A DNA stretch of 64,000 nucleotides from Desulfovibrio litoralis DSM 11393 (GTDB taxonomy: Bacteria; Desulfobacterota; Desulfovibrionia; Desulfovibrionales; Desulfovibrionaceae): positions 482,154 through 546,153 of the forward strand of contig NZ_FRDI01000002.1 of NCBI RefSeq assembly GCF_900143255.1. Reading direction: 5' to 3'. The notes under the pieces are model-generated. The model had not been told where the DNA came from, made no database searches, and saw nothing but the letters and a program-made list of their open reading frames with translations. Both the position numbers and the translations under genes were made by a program. Shown here in pieces: positions 14,909 to 22,520 of this stretch (within the stretch, counting starts at the first letter, position 1; the number at the start of each line of letters is the position of its first letter).

Positions 14909-16154
14909 ATTAGAAGAGCTGATAAATGAGCTTTGTCCTAACGGGGTGGTATTTTACTCACTTTGGGAAGTGACAATTTGGGATAAAAAATTTAATGCAG
15001 TTGAAAGAATTAAACAACCTAAAATTATTAGTTATCCTTATTTACTTGCCGCAGAACTTTTTGCAATTGAAAAAGAAGAAGGAAATGTATTTCTTCTGTC
15101 AACAGGAGAACAAACTGGTTGGACAACAGAAGCGTTAGCCAAAAATTATTTGTGTGTTGGAGAAGTAATAACAATCCCGTGGGGGAAATCTCGACCAGTT
15201 AGAGATGTCATGAAATATTATAAAGGTAAATTCGTAACTGCTGATAATCGCATTGCTACATCTTCTGATACAAAGATAATGTTAAATAAATATTTGTATT
15301 ATTGGATGATAAGCCAAGGTGAATTGATAGACTCATTTTACCGTGGATCAGGAATAAAACATCCTAGTATGAAAGATGTGTTAGATTTGTTAATCCCTGT
15401 CCCGCCACTTCCTGTTCAACAAGAGATTGTGCGTATTTTAGATAATTTTACAGAGCTTACAGCAGAGCTTACAGCAGAGCTTACAGCAGAGCTTACAGCC
15501 AGAAAAAAGCAATATGAATATTATCGAGATGCCTTATTGACGTTTGGCGATGAGGTGGAATGGAAAACGCTGGGAGAAATTGCCGTTGATATATATCGTG
15601 GTTCAGGAATAACAAGGGATCAGATTATTACCAACGGGACACCATGCGTTAGATATGGAGAAATATATACCAAATATGATATTTGGTTTGATCAATGTGT
15701 ATCATATATAAATGAAGATGACGTTAAAAGTAAGAAATATTTTGAATATGGGGATATTTTATTTGCAATTACAGGTGAAAGCATCGAGGATATAGCTAAA
15801 TCTTGTGCATATATTGGTAAAAAAAAATGCTTAGCTGGGGGCGATATAGTTGTTTTAAAACATAAACAAAATCCAAAATATCTTTCGTATGCATTATCAA
15901 CATTAAATGCGTTACATCAAAAACGTAAAGGGAAAGTTAAGAGCAAAGTAGTACATTCCAGTGTACCTGCTATAAAAGCAATAAAAATCCCTGTCCCGCC
16001 ACTAGCCGAACAACAACGCATAGTCGATATTCTAGACCGCTTCGATAGCCTTTGTAACGATATAACAACGGGTTTACCTGCCGAAATTACAGCACGCAAA
16101 AAACAATATGAATATTATAGAGATAAACTCTTAACCTTTAAGGAGGCAAAATAA
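14901..16154 (+). CDS. hsdS: Type I restriction-modification specificity subunit HsdS (type IC)
   Basis: The 417-aa DNA-recognition subunit. Two target-recognition domains are seen: one about 20-175, one about 220-370. Each ends with the conserved I-P-V-P-P-L-x-x-Q-Q-x-I-V-x-I-L-D block (IPVPPLPVQQEIVRILDNF and IPVPPLAEQQRIVDILDRF) and then ARKKQYEYYRD-LLTF. The central spacer holds the TAEL repeat (TELTAELTAELTAELTA, encoded at 15450-15497), as in EcoR124I. There the number of 12-bp units sets the spacing of the two half-sites. GGAG at 14888 supports ATG 14901. It overlaps the accessory gene by 8 bp and hsdR by 1 bp. The target sequence cannot be predicted by eye. Confidence 0.95.
   Translation: MSKLEELINELCPNGVVFYSLWEVTIWDKKFNAVERIKQPKIISYPYLLAAELFAIEKEEGNVFLLSTGEQTGWTTEALAKNYLCVGEVITIPWGKSRPVRDVMKYYKGKFVTADNRIATSSDTKIMLNKYLYYWMISQGELIDSFYRGSGIKHPSMKDVLDLLIPVPPLPVQQEIVRILDNFTELTAELTAELTAELTARKKQYEYYRDALLTFGDEVEWKTLGEIAVDIYRGSGITRDQIITNGTPCVRYGEIYTKYDIWFDQCVSYINEDDVKSKKYFEYGDILFAITGESIEDIAKSCAYIGKKKCLAGGDIVVLKHKQNPKYLSYALSTLNALHQKRKGKVKSKVVHSSVPAIKAIKIPVPPLAEQQRIVDILDRFDSLCNDITTGLPAEITARKKQYEYYRDKLLTFKEAK
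15459..15494 (+). repeat. Three perfect 12-bp TAEL repeats in hsdS
   Basis: Unit ACAGCAGAGCTT three times in tandem, preceded by a 9-bp partial unit at 15450-15458. In EcoR124-type systems two versus three units change the length of the non-specific spacer in the DNA target. Changes by one unit stay in frame, so slippage would alter specificity. Confidence 0.95.
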
Positions 16155-19100
16155 TGACTTTTTTTGATATAATTGCGGATACAAATAAAAGCACTGTTTT
16201 TGCCGAATATATTCCCGAACAAAGAAAAAGCACCGACTACCAAAGCGAAGCGGCTCTTGAAGACGATTTTATAAAACGCCTTACTGATCAAGGCTATGAA
16301 TATATTAAAATCAAAAATAAAGATGAGCTGATAAATAATTTACGCCGTCAACTTGAAAAGCTAAATGAGTTTTCTTTTTTAGATAAAGAGTGGGAAGAGT
16401 TTTATACTAAAAATTTAGCCAGCAATAACGAAAGCATTTTAGAAAAAACTCGCAAAATACAAGATGATAGCGTTCAGATACTTACCCTTGAAAACGGTAT
16501 GACAAAAAACATCAAACTCATTGATAAAAAAGATATTCATAATAATAAGTTACAGGTGCTTAATCAATATGAAGAAAACGAAGGCACTCGCCAAACAAGA
16601 TATGATGTTACTATTTTAATAAACGGTTTTCCGCTAGTACATATTGAGTTAAAACGCCGTGGTGTGGCTATTCGTGAGGCATTTAACCAAATAAAACGCT
16701 ACCAAAGAGATAGCTTTTGGGCGGGGTGTGGGCTTTTTGAATATGTTCAAATCTTTGTTATTTCTAACGGAACACATACAAAATATTATTCCAATACTAC
16801 CAGAAATCAACATGTTAAAGATATTAACAACATAAACCCACAAAAAAAGGCAAAAACAAGTAACAGCTTTGAATTTACCAGCTATTGGGCAGACGGAAAA
16901 AACAAAATAATTCCAGATATTGTAGATTTTACCAAAACTTTTTTTGCTAAACACGTTTTGCTTAATATAATTACTCGCTATTCTGTGTTTACCTCAGAAA
17001 ACTTATTACTGGTAATGCGACCTTATCAAATTATCGGCACCGAACGCATTTTAAACAGAATTGAACTGGCAACAAACTATAATAAAACAGGCACAATAGA
17101 AGCTGGCGGTTATATTTGGCATACTACTGGTTCGGGTAAAACCTTAACCAGCTTTAAAACAGCACAATTAGCGAAAGCTCTTCCTTATATCGATAAAGTC
17201 TTGTTTGTTGTTGATAGAAAAGACCTTGATTATCAAACAATGAAAGAATATGACCGCTTTGAAAAAGGGGCGGCGAACAGTAATACCTCTACAAAATTAT
17301 TAAAAAAACAGTTAGGCGACAATAACGCAAAGATAATCATTACAACAATTCAAAAATTAGATAAGTTTGTCAGTAGAAATAAAGAACATAATATTTATCA
17401 ACAACCTATTGTGATTATCTTTGATGAGTGCCATCGCTCGCAGTTTGGCGATATGCACATTAATATAGAAAAAAAATTTAAAAATTATTATATCTTTGGG
17501 TTTACAGGTACGCCAATTTTTACGGGTAATTCAGGAAATAATAAATACCCTTACCTCAAAACAACAGCACAAGCTTTTGGAGATAAATTACATACTTATA
17601 CAATTGTTGACGCTATTCACGATAACAATGTTTTACCTTTTCGCATTGATTATATTAATACCATTAAAGCAACTGAACACATAAAAGACAAAAAAGTAAA
17701 AGCCATTGATACAGAAAATGCCCTACTTGACCCAAAACGTATAGAAGAAGTTACAAAATATATTTTAGAACATTTTGACCAAAAAACTTATCGCAATCAA
17801 AGTCGCTCCGCTTATGATCATAGAATCATTAAAAATGTAAAAAATATGGCGGCATCAAAAAATAATACAGTAGAAGAACAAAAAGAAAGTAAAAAAGTAA
17901 ACGGTTTTAATTCTATTTTTGCCGTGGCATCAATAAAAATGGCTATGGCGTATTATAATGAATTTAAAAAACAACTGGAACAAAGCGGTAAAAAACTTAA
18001 CTTCGCAACAATCTTTAGCTACAGTCCCAACGAAGAAGACCCTAACGAAAATTCTTGCGAAACCTTTATTGATGAAGATTTTGATAACAGTAAGCTTGAT
18101 AAAACTTCAAGAGACTTTCTTGACTCGGCAATAAAAGATTATAACGCCATGTTTAAAGTCAATTATGATACTTCTGTTGATAAATTTCCTAACTATTATA
18201 AAGATGTTTCGTTACGCATGAAAAACCGTGAAATCGACATACTAATTGTTGTTAATATGTTTTTAACTGGTTTTGACGCTACAACTTTAAATACTTTATG
18301 GGTAGATAAAAATTTAAGGGAACATGGGCTTATTCAAAGCTTTTCACGTACAAATCGTATCTTAAATTCAGTAAAAACATTTGGGAATATCGTTTGTTTT
18401 AGAGATTTAGAATACGCAACAAACAAGGCTCTTTCTCGTTTTGGAGATTCAGAAGCTGGAAATAAAGAAGCTGTTAAAGTTGCTTTACTTAAAACTTATA
18501 AAGAATATCTTAATGGTTACGATGAAGATGGTAAACATATACAAGGTTATAAAGAGCTTATAAACAAACTTGAAACCTTTTATCCTGTTGGAACCGATAT
18601 TGTAGGAGAAGACGCAGAAAAAGATTTTATAAAACTCTTTGGTTCAATTTTAAGGCTTAAAAATATTCTCGTTTCTTTTGATGAATTTTCAGAAGAAGAA
18701 ATAATCCCCAAACGAGACTTTCAAGATTATCAAAGCAAATATATTGATTTGTATCAAGCCTATTCAAAAAAAGATGATGCTGAAAAAGAAAAGATTAACG
18801 ATGATATTATTTTTGAAATTGAACTTATTAAGCAAGTAGAGGTAAATATTGATTATATTTTAATGCTTGTAATAAAATATCATGAGTCTAATTGTAAAGA
18901 TAAAACAATTCTTGTTACTATTGATAAAACGATAAGTGCTAATATTGAACTTCGTAGCAAAAAAGACTTGATAGAAAACTTTATTTCTCAAATTAACGCA
19001 AATACTGACGTTGATAACGATTGGCGTAAGTTTGTTACAGAACATAAAGAAAAAGAACTAAATACAATAATTCAAGAAGAAAATTTAAAAGCTGAGGAAG

Positions 19101-19276
19101 CTAAAAAGTTCATTGATAATGCCTTTAGAGACGGTAGCATAAAAACCACTGGTACAGATATAGATAAAATACTGCCCCCAGTTTCAAGATTTTCTGGTGG
19201 TGATAGAACAAACAAAAAACAAACTGTAATCGCAAAGTTGCTAACGTTTTTTGAAAAATATTTTGGCTTGGGCTAA
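16154..19276 (+). CDS. hsdR: Type I restriction endonuclease subunit HsdR (type IC)
   Basis: The 1040-aa translocase/nuclease subunit, the same size as EcoR124I HsdR. The N-terminal PD-(D/E)xK nuclease has RYDVTILING and HIELKRRG (about 150-168). The superfamily 2 motor has Walker A HTTGSGKT (about 322-329), DECHRSQFG (about 422) and motif III GFTGTPIF. The second RecA domain has MFLTGFDA and QSFSRTNRIL, and a C-terminal helical domain (KDDAEKEKI onward) contacts the rest. ATG overlaps the hsdS stop (TAATG), so the two are coupled. All key motifs are present, so it appears functional. It ends 169 bp before attR. Confidence 0.96.
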   Translation: MTFFDIIADTNKSTVFAEYIPEQRKSTDYQSEAALEDDFIKRLTDQGYEYIKIKNKDELINNLRRQLEKLNEFSFLDKEWEEFYTKNLASNNESILEKTRKIQDDSVQILTLENGMTKNIKLIDKKDIHNNKLQVLNQYEENEGTRQTRYDVTILINGFPLVHIELKRRGVAIREAFNQIKRYQRDSFWAGCGLFEYVQIFVISNGTHTKYYSNTTRNQHVKDINNINPQKKAKTSNSFEFTSYWADGKNKIIPDIVDFTKTFFAKHVLLNIITRYSVFTSENLLLVMRPYQIIGTERILNRIELATNYNKTGTIEAGGYIWHTTGSGKTLTSFKTAQLAKALPYIDKVLFVVDRKDLDYQTMKEYDRFEKGAANSNTSTKLLKKQLGDNNAKIIITTIQKLDKFVSRNKEHNIYQQPIVIIFDECHRSQFGDMHINIEKKFKNYYIFGFTGTPIFTGNSGNNKYPYLKTTAQAFGDKLHTYTIVDAIHDNNVLPFRIDYINTIKATEHIKDKKVKAIDTENALLDPKRIEEVTKYILEHFDQKTYRNQSRSAYDHRIIKNVKNMAASKNNTVEEQKESKKVNGFNSIFAVASIKMAMAYYNEFKKQLEQSGKKLNFATIFSYSPNEEDPNENSCETFIDEDFDNSKLDKTSRDFLDSAIKDYNAMFKVNYDTSVDKFPNYYKDVSLRMKNREIDILIVVNMFLTGFDATTLNTLWVDKNLREHGLIQSFSRTNRILNSVKTFGNIVCFRDLEYATNKALSRFGDSEAGNKEAVKVALLKTYKEYLNGYDEDGKHIQGYKELINKLETFYPVGTDIVGEDAEKDFIKLFGSILRLKNILVSFDEFSEEEIIPKRDFQDYQSKYIDLYQAYSKKDDAEKEKINDDIIFEIELIKQVEVNIDYILMLVIKYHESNCKDKTILVTIDKTISANIELRSKKDLIENFISQINANTDVDNDWRKFVTEHKEKELNTIIQEENLKAEEAKKFIDNAFRDGSIKTTGTDIDKILPPVSRFSGGDRTNKKQTVIAKLLTFFEKYFGLG

Positions 19277-19321
19277 GATGAGCAGGGGGACTGGTACCGT
19301 TTAACGATATTTTACATAAAG

Positions 19322-19343
19322 AACATACCAAAAAACATACTTT
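19322..19343 (+). repeat. 22-bp direct repeat near attR (candidate integrase arm site)
   Basis: Exact copy of 2339-2360. It lies 102 bp inside attR, whereas the left copy lies 26 bp inside attL. Binding by the integrase is inferred. Confidence 0.6.
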
Positions 19344-19445
19344 GTATCTTTATGTGGATATTTTTATGTTTTTGAGAGTAGTCCAAAATGCAGTATTCAC
19401 AATACAATACAGGGTTGGTGTGTGTAATAAAAGTTGACTGAACCA

Positions 19446-19561
19446 CCTGCTAAGGGAGTATACGGTGTTGAGCTGTATCAAGAGTTCAAATCTCTTCCTC
19501 TCCGCCAGTTTTTAAATAAAAACGCTAAGTTACGTAATAGTAGCTTAGCGTTTTTTTGTGG
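19446..19561 (+). repeat. attR: 116-bp direct repeat (tRNA-Ser 3' half and terminator)
   Basis: Identical to 2197-2312. It gives only the 3' part of the tRNA and its terminator; the 5' part is absent, so no second tRNA is made. It marks the right end of the element. Confidence 0.95.
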
Positions 19562-19780
19562 GGGGTTTGTGATTAAGAAGTACTGGATAAAATTATAGCA
19601 TGAAAGAGTAGAGCACAAATGGAGATAGCCATCGAAAAAAGAAAATTCATTTTTTATGTAAAATACTTGAAAACTAGATACTATGATTATATAGTAGCAT
19701 GAGAAAAATTTACTTATCTGCTTTTTGGTAGATTTTAAACAAGCGTTGTGGAATATATATAATATTTAGGAAGGTAGTGC

Positions 19781-20311
19781 ATGACTATTCATTACAAAGT
19801 ATCGGAGCAAGATTATATTAATTTCAACATTGATCATTATAACAATATGAAGTCACAAAAAAACAAGAGGTTTGTTTATGGGGTAATTCTCCTAATGTTC
19901 TTTTTTTTGTTTCTTCCCTTTCTTAATGACAATAGCTTATCGCTAGTAGAAATAATTTCTTCTGTATTCTTCTTGATTGCATGGTTCATTTTTTTTCCAA
20001 AAATAATAAATGTTTTCATTCGTAAATCTGTGAGAGAATATATCAAAAATGGAAAAGCCAATGACTTTATTGGCAATCAAACGATATTACTTGCAGATGA
20101 CTATATTGAGACTTTAAACGCAACTACTCAATCTCGAATACAATATGCTGCTGTTGAACGAATATGTACAGGTAATCAGCTTTTTTATATTTATGTAGGT
20201 TCTGTAAAGGCATTAATAATTCCTTTTTCAGCGTTTGAGAATGAAGAGATAAAAAACTCTTTTTTCGAAATCATACACCAAAAGACAGGTTTAAATGTTT
20301 TAGCCAAATGA
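19781..20311 (+). CDS. YcxB-like membrane protein
   Basis: A 176-aa protein with the YcxB pattern. It has a soluble N-terminus (MTIHYKVSEQDYINFNIDHY), two adjacent membrane helices (about 31-48 and 55-74), and a C-terminal beta-rich domain (ILLADDYIETLNATTQSRIQYAAVERICTGNQLFYIYVG and IIPFSAF, as in YcxB). AGGAAGG precedes the ATG. Its stop abuts a PoNi remnant at 20312, so it appears to have replaced the front of that gene. It could be an immunity protein of a polymorphic toxin set, but this is only suggested by its neighbours. Confidence 0.75.
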   Translation: MTIHYKVSEQDYINFNIDHYNNMKSQKNKRFVYGVILLMFFFLFLPFLNDNSLSLVEIISSVFFLIAWFIFFPKIINVFIRKSVREYIKNGKANDFIGNQTILLADDYIETLNATTQSRIQYAAVERICTGNQLFYIYVGSVKALIIPFSAFENEEIKNSFFEIIHQKTGLNVLAK

Positions 20312-20492
20312 TGCTGATGGTAAATTTTTTGTGGCTCTTGATAACCTTGATGATTCGAGCTTCCGCGACATGAACTATTATCCGCGAGATCTTATAGACT
20401 ATAGCCGTAAACACGGTTGGATAGAAGAATTCAAAAAGGCTGTAACGGAAACAGACCTAAGGGTAGAAAATTATAACCCAACAACTTCTTAA
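20312..20492 (+). pseudogene. 3' remnant of a PoNe-type immunity gene
   Basis: Bases 20341-20450 match 21231-21340 of the intact gene over 110 bp with a single, synonymous difference (20405, C against T). The frame reads DADGKFFVALDNLDDSS, then FRDMNYYPRDLIDYSRKHGW, and ends at 20492 with its own tail (ETDLRVENYNPTTS). No start remains. It is a leftover of a second copy of the same immunity gene. Confidence 0.85.
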
Positions 20493-20518
20493 ACTCCCTA
20501 GCCTTAAAGGTTGCATTA

Positions 20519-21355
20519 ATGAACGAACAGGAATTTGAAGAAAGAAAGCGTGATATATTTATTATAGAAGCAGCTTATGATGAGTACTTAAAAGTGCAAC
20601 ATCAACTCTTCAGCTACCCCGACTATGCCGAAGACCGTAATGTCATTATTGCCACAAGAGGATCAAAGGAAAAAGCAAGGTCGTTTAGCTTTAGTAGGGC
20701 ACGGCAAATGATTGAGTTCGCGTGGGTCATGTACTCCTGTGGGCTCCCCATAGAAGAAATTCATAGTAAAGTTATCTACGCCTTTGATGACCTGGAGCGG
20801 CACTTAGCTGTTTACCCAGATGACACCTTTAAGCTCTGGGAACCAGATGCCTATTATTTTTGCATGCTGCTCATAAGCTGGACAGTGCTTTTTAACATGC
20901 CGGAACGGCTTCCCCTTATTGCCAGCTTTATTAGCCAGGATGAAGAAGATGGGCTAGACCCCTTTATTGCTGTACTGTTCCATAGCCTTGGAATACGCAA
21001 CTTTTCCGGAGCCAATGCCCCGCTACAACACCCCAAGCCCTATGTCATTTTGTATGAATCGCTGCGTGAAGACCGTGCAGGGCAGGCAAAAGCCATGGGT
21101 AAGTACCTGAAAGCCTGGTACAAGGGGAAAAGCATTAAAAATTGTTATTGGCATGGGCGGCACGAAGGTCGTGTGCCAGAAAATCACCTTGGCTATTGGG
21201 CCTTTGAAAAGGGCATGCTTACGGTGCTGAATAACCTTGATGATTCGAGCTTCCGCGACATGAACTATTATCCGCGAGATCTTATAGACTATAGTCGTAA
21301 ACACGGTTGGATAGAAGAATTCAAAAAGGCTGTAACGGAATGGAAAACAACCTAA
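20519..21355 (+). CDS. PoNe immunity protein-like (PoNi, DUF1911 type)
   Basis: A 278-aa helical protein of the PoNi type, which neutralises PoNe DNase effectors delivered by type VI secretion or polymorphic toxins. It has an N-terminal DUF1910-like helical segment. The C-terminal signature is WYKGKSIKNCYWHGRHEGRV in parts, then NHLGYWAFEKGMLTVLNNLDDSSFRDMNYYPRDLIDYSRKHG. The pattern of conserved W-x-x-x-H, GYWAFE and YYPRDL matches the family well. No PoNe toxin or T6SS gene is in the window, so it is an orphan immunity gene. A remnant of a sibling lies immediately upstream. Confidence 0.85.
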   Translation: MNEQEFEERKRDIFIIEAAYDEYLKVQHQLFSYPDYAEDRNVIIATRGSKEKARSFSFSRARQMIEFAWVMYSCGLPIEEIHSKVIYAFDDLERHLAVYPDDTFKLWEPDAYYFCMLLISWTVLFNMPERLPLIASFISQDEEDGLDPFIAVLFHSLGIRNFSGANAPLQHPKPYVILYESLREDRAGQAKAMGKYLKAWYKGKSIKNCYWHGRHEGRVPENHLGYWAFEKGMLTVLNNLDDSSFRDMNYYPRDLIDYSRKHGWIEEFKKAVTEWKTT

Positions 21356-21860
21356 GGTTAGAAGATAGATCTTGATTTTTTCGGCAGAGAAGAGTGTAGC
21401 CATAGCGTGTAAGAGTAATGGCTTTTTTTATGTAAAATTGACAGATATAAGCCAATAACTGTAATGGATATGCTCGGTTCAAGCATTGTCGCAAACATTT
21501 ATTTATCAGACCCATACAAATTATTGCGTAAAATTTTCAGGGAAAATCATTGCTCAGATATCTAGACCAAAAATATTTTACAGTTTTTTAATCAAAAAGA
21601 ATCTTAACGCTTGTTACCGGCGTATTTATTGTCTTTTAAAGTTGAATTTAAAACGCAAAACAAAAAACGTTTGCCAACAAAAGAAAAGCTAATATTAACA
21701 ATTAGTTTGATATAATGTCGTTGATACGTTTGCTGTTGGTTATAAGTATTCTCTTTTCATAAAATAAAGTTATCTTCTTGTTTATTGAGCCAAGTAGAGT
21801 CTTTTGTTTTAAGAGGTAGAGTACTTTTTTATGTAACTTAAAGAGATTTTATCCGTTTTT
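21356..21860. other. Intergenic stretch with no credible gene
   Basis: About 500 bp, AT-rich, without a supported gene. A 68-codon frame at 21486-21692 has no ribosome site or recognisable composition. Short imperfect inverted repeats near 21690-21705 are too weak to name. Confidence 0.6.
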
Positions 21861-22520
21861 TTAAAACAGCGTATAAATAAAAGGTGCAATAACCGAAGTT
21901 TGTAAAAAGAATAGTAATAACCCTAAGGAAATCAATATCAACAAGACAGGAATAAAGATTATTTTTCCTGTTTTTACAAAGAAAGTTAACACAGAAAAAA
22001 ATCCTGTTTTTCTTATTTTGACTTGTCCGTGGGTCTTCATTAAGTTTTCTATGTCTTGCGGCAATGTTTTTTTGACCCAACCATTCATTTTGCTTGGTGT
22101 TTCATTCCATTCATAAATAGGATCTTTACCTTTGAAGCGTTGGATCAACAAGCCTACCGGAGTAATAAGCAAGTAATAAATTATTGCAAGCAAAACAGTC
22201 ATGATCTTGTTGCCGACCATATTGCCAACAGCTCTAAGACCATGTTCAACAGGCTTTAGTGCAGATGGAATAATAAAAGTGCATAAAATAAACAATACAC
22301 CGATACATGCCACTATAGCCCATAAAATATCTAAACTTTCAAGACTCAAAAAATATTTAAAAGTTCCCCAAATAAGGAATAAAAAACCAAATCCGTATCC
22401 CATGACGATTTGTTGAGTTAACTCTTGTGAATTTTTACGCCATTGTCTGCGTATCAAAAAATTTTCATTTTGTTTTTTAATCAAGGTCAAATCTCCTGAG
22501 CCATTTGTTGCGTTCTTCAT
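21861..22520 (-). CDS. SxtJ-DUF5989 fusion membrane protein
   Basis: A 219-aa membrane protein. The N-terminal part (RRQWRKNSQELTQQIVMGYGFGFLFLIWGTFKYF through the next two hydrophobic segments) resembles the SxtJ family. The C-terminal end, KTGKIIFIPVLLILISLGLLLFFLQTSVIAPFIYTLF in parts, is the DUF5989 signature (final APFIYTLF). These families are usually two small genes beside a carbamoyltransferase; here they are one reading frame. It starts inside the carbamoyltransferase 3' end (overlap 22477-22520) and is last in the operon. It may anchor or assist the carbamoyl transfer in the membrane. Confidence 0.8.
   Translation of the reverse strand: MKNATNGSGDLTLIKKQNENFLIRRQWRKNSQELTQQIVMGYGFGFLFLIWGTFKYFLSLESLDILWAIVACIGVLFILCTFIIPSALKPVEHGLRAVGNMVGNKIMTVLLAIIYYLLITPVGLLIQRFKGKDPIYEWNETPSKMNGWVKKTLPQDIENLMKTHGQVKIRKTGFFSVLTFFVKTGKIIFIPVLLILISLGLLLFFLQTSVIAPFIYTLF

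Larger units (their letters stand above)
2197..19561. mobile_element. Integrative element in tRNA-Ser (about 17.25 kb) with HUH Rep, integrase and type IC R-M cargo
   Basis: It is bounded by perfect 116-bp att repeats and has integrase, excisionase-like and HUH Rep genes at the left end, all on the minus strand. The cargo comprises regulators, a nitrilase-like/DUF2958 pair, zinc-ribbon proteins, a GIY-YIG protein, a toxin-antitoxin pair and a type I restriction-modification operon ending only 169 bp before attR. No phage structural genes, relaxase/T4SS genes or transposase are seen, so it resembles an integrative mobilisable or satellite element rather than a prophage or full ICE. Confidence 0.9.

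Noticed and set aside
15450..15497. Microsatellite or sequencing artefact in hsdS
   Set aside because: The units are in frame, encode the known TAEL spacer and sit exactly between the two recognition domains.
21486..21692. A 68-codon frame between PoNi and the SxtJ-like gene
   Set aside because: No ribosome site, no domain, AT-biased composition; intergenic noise is likely.
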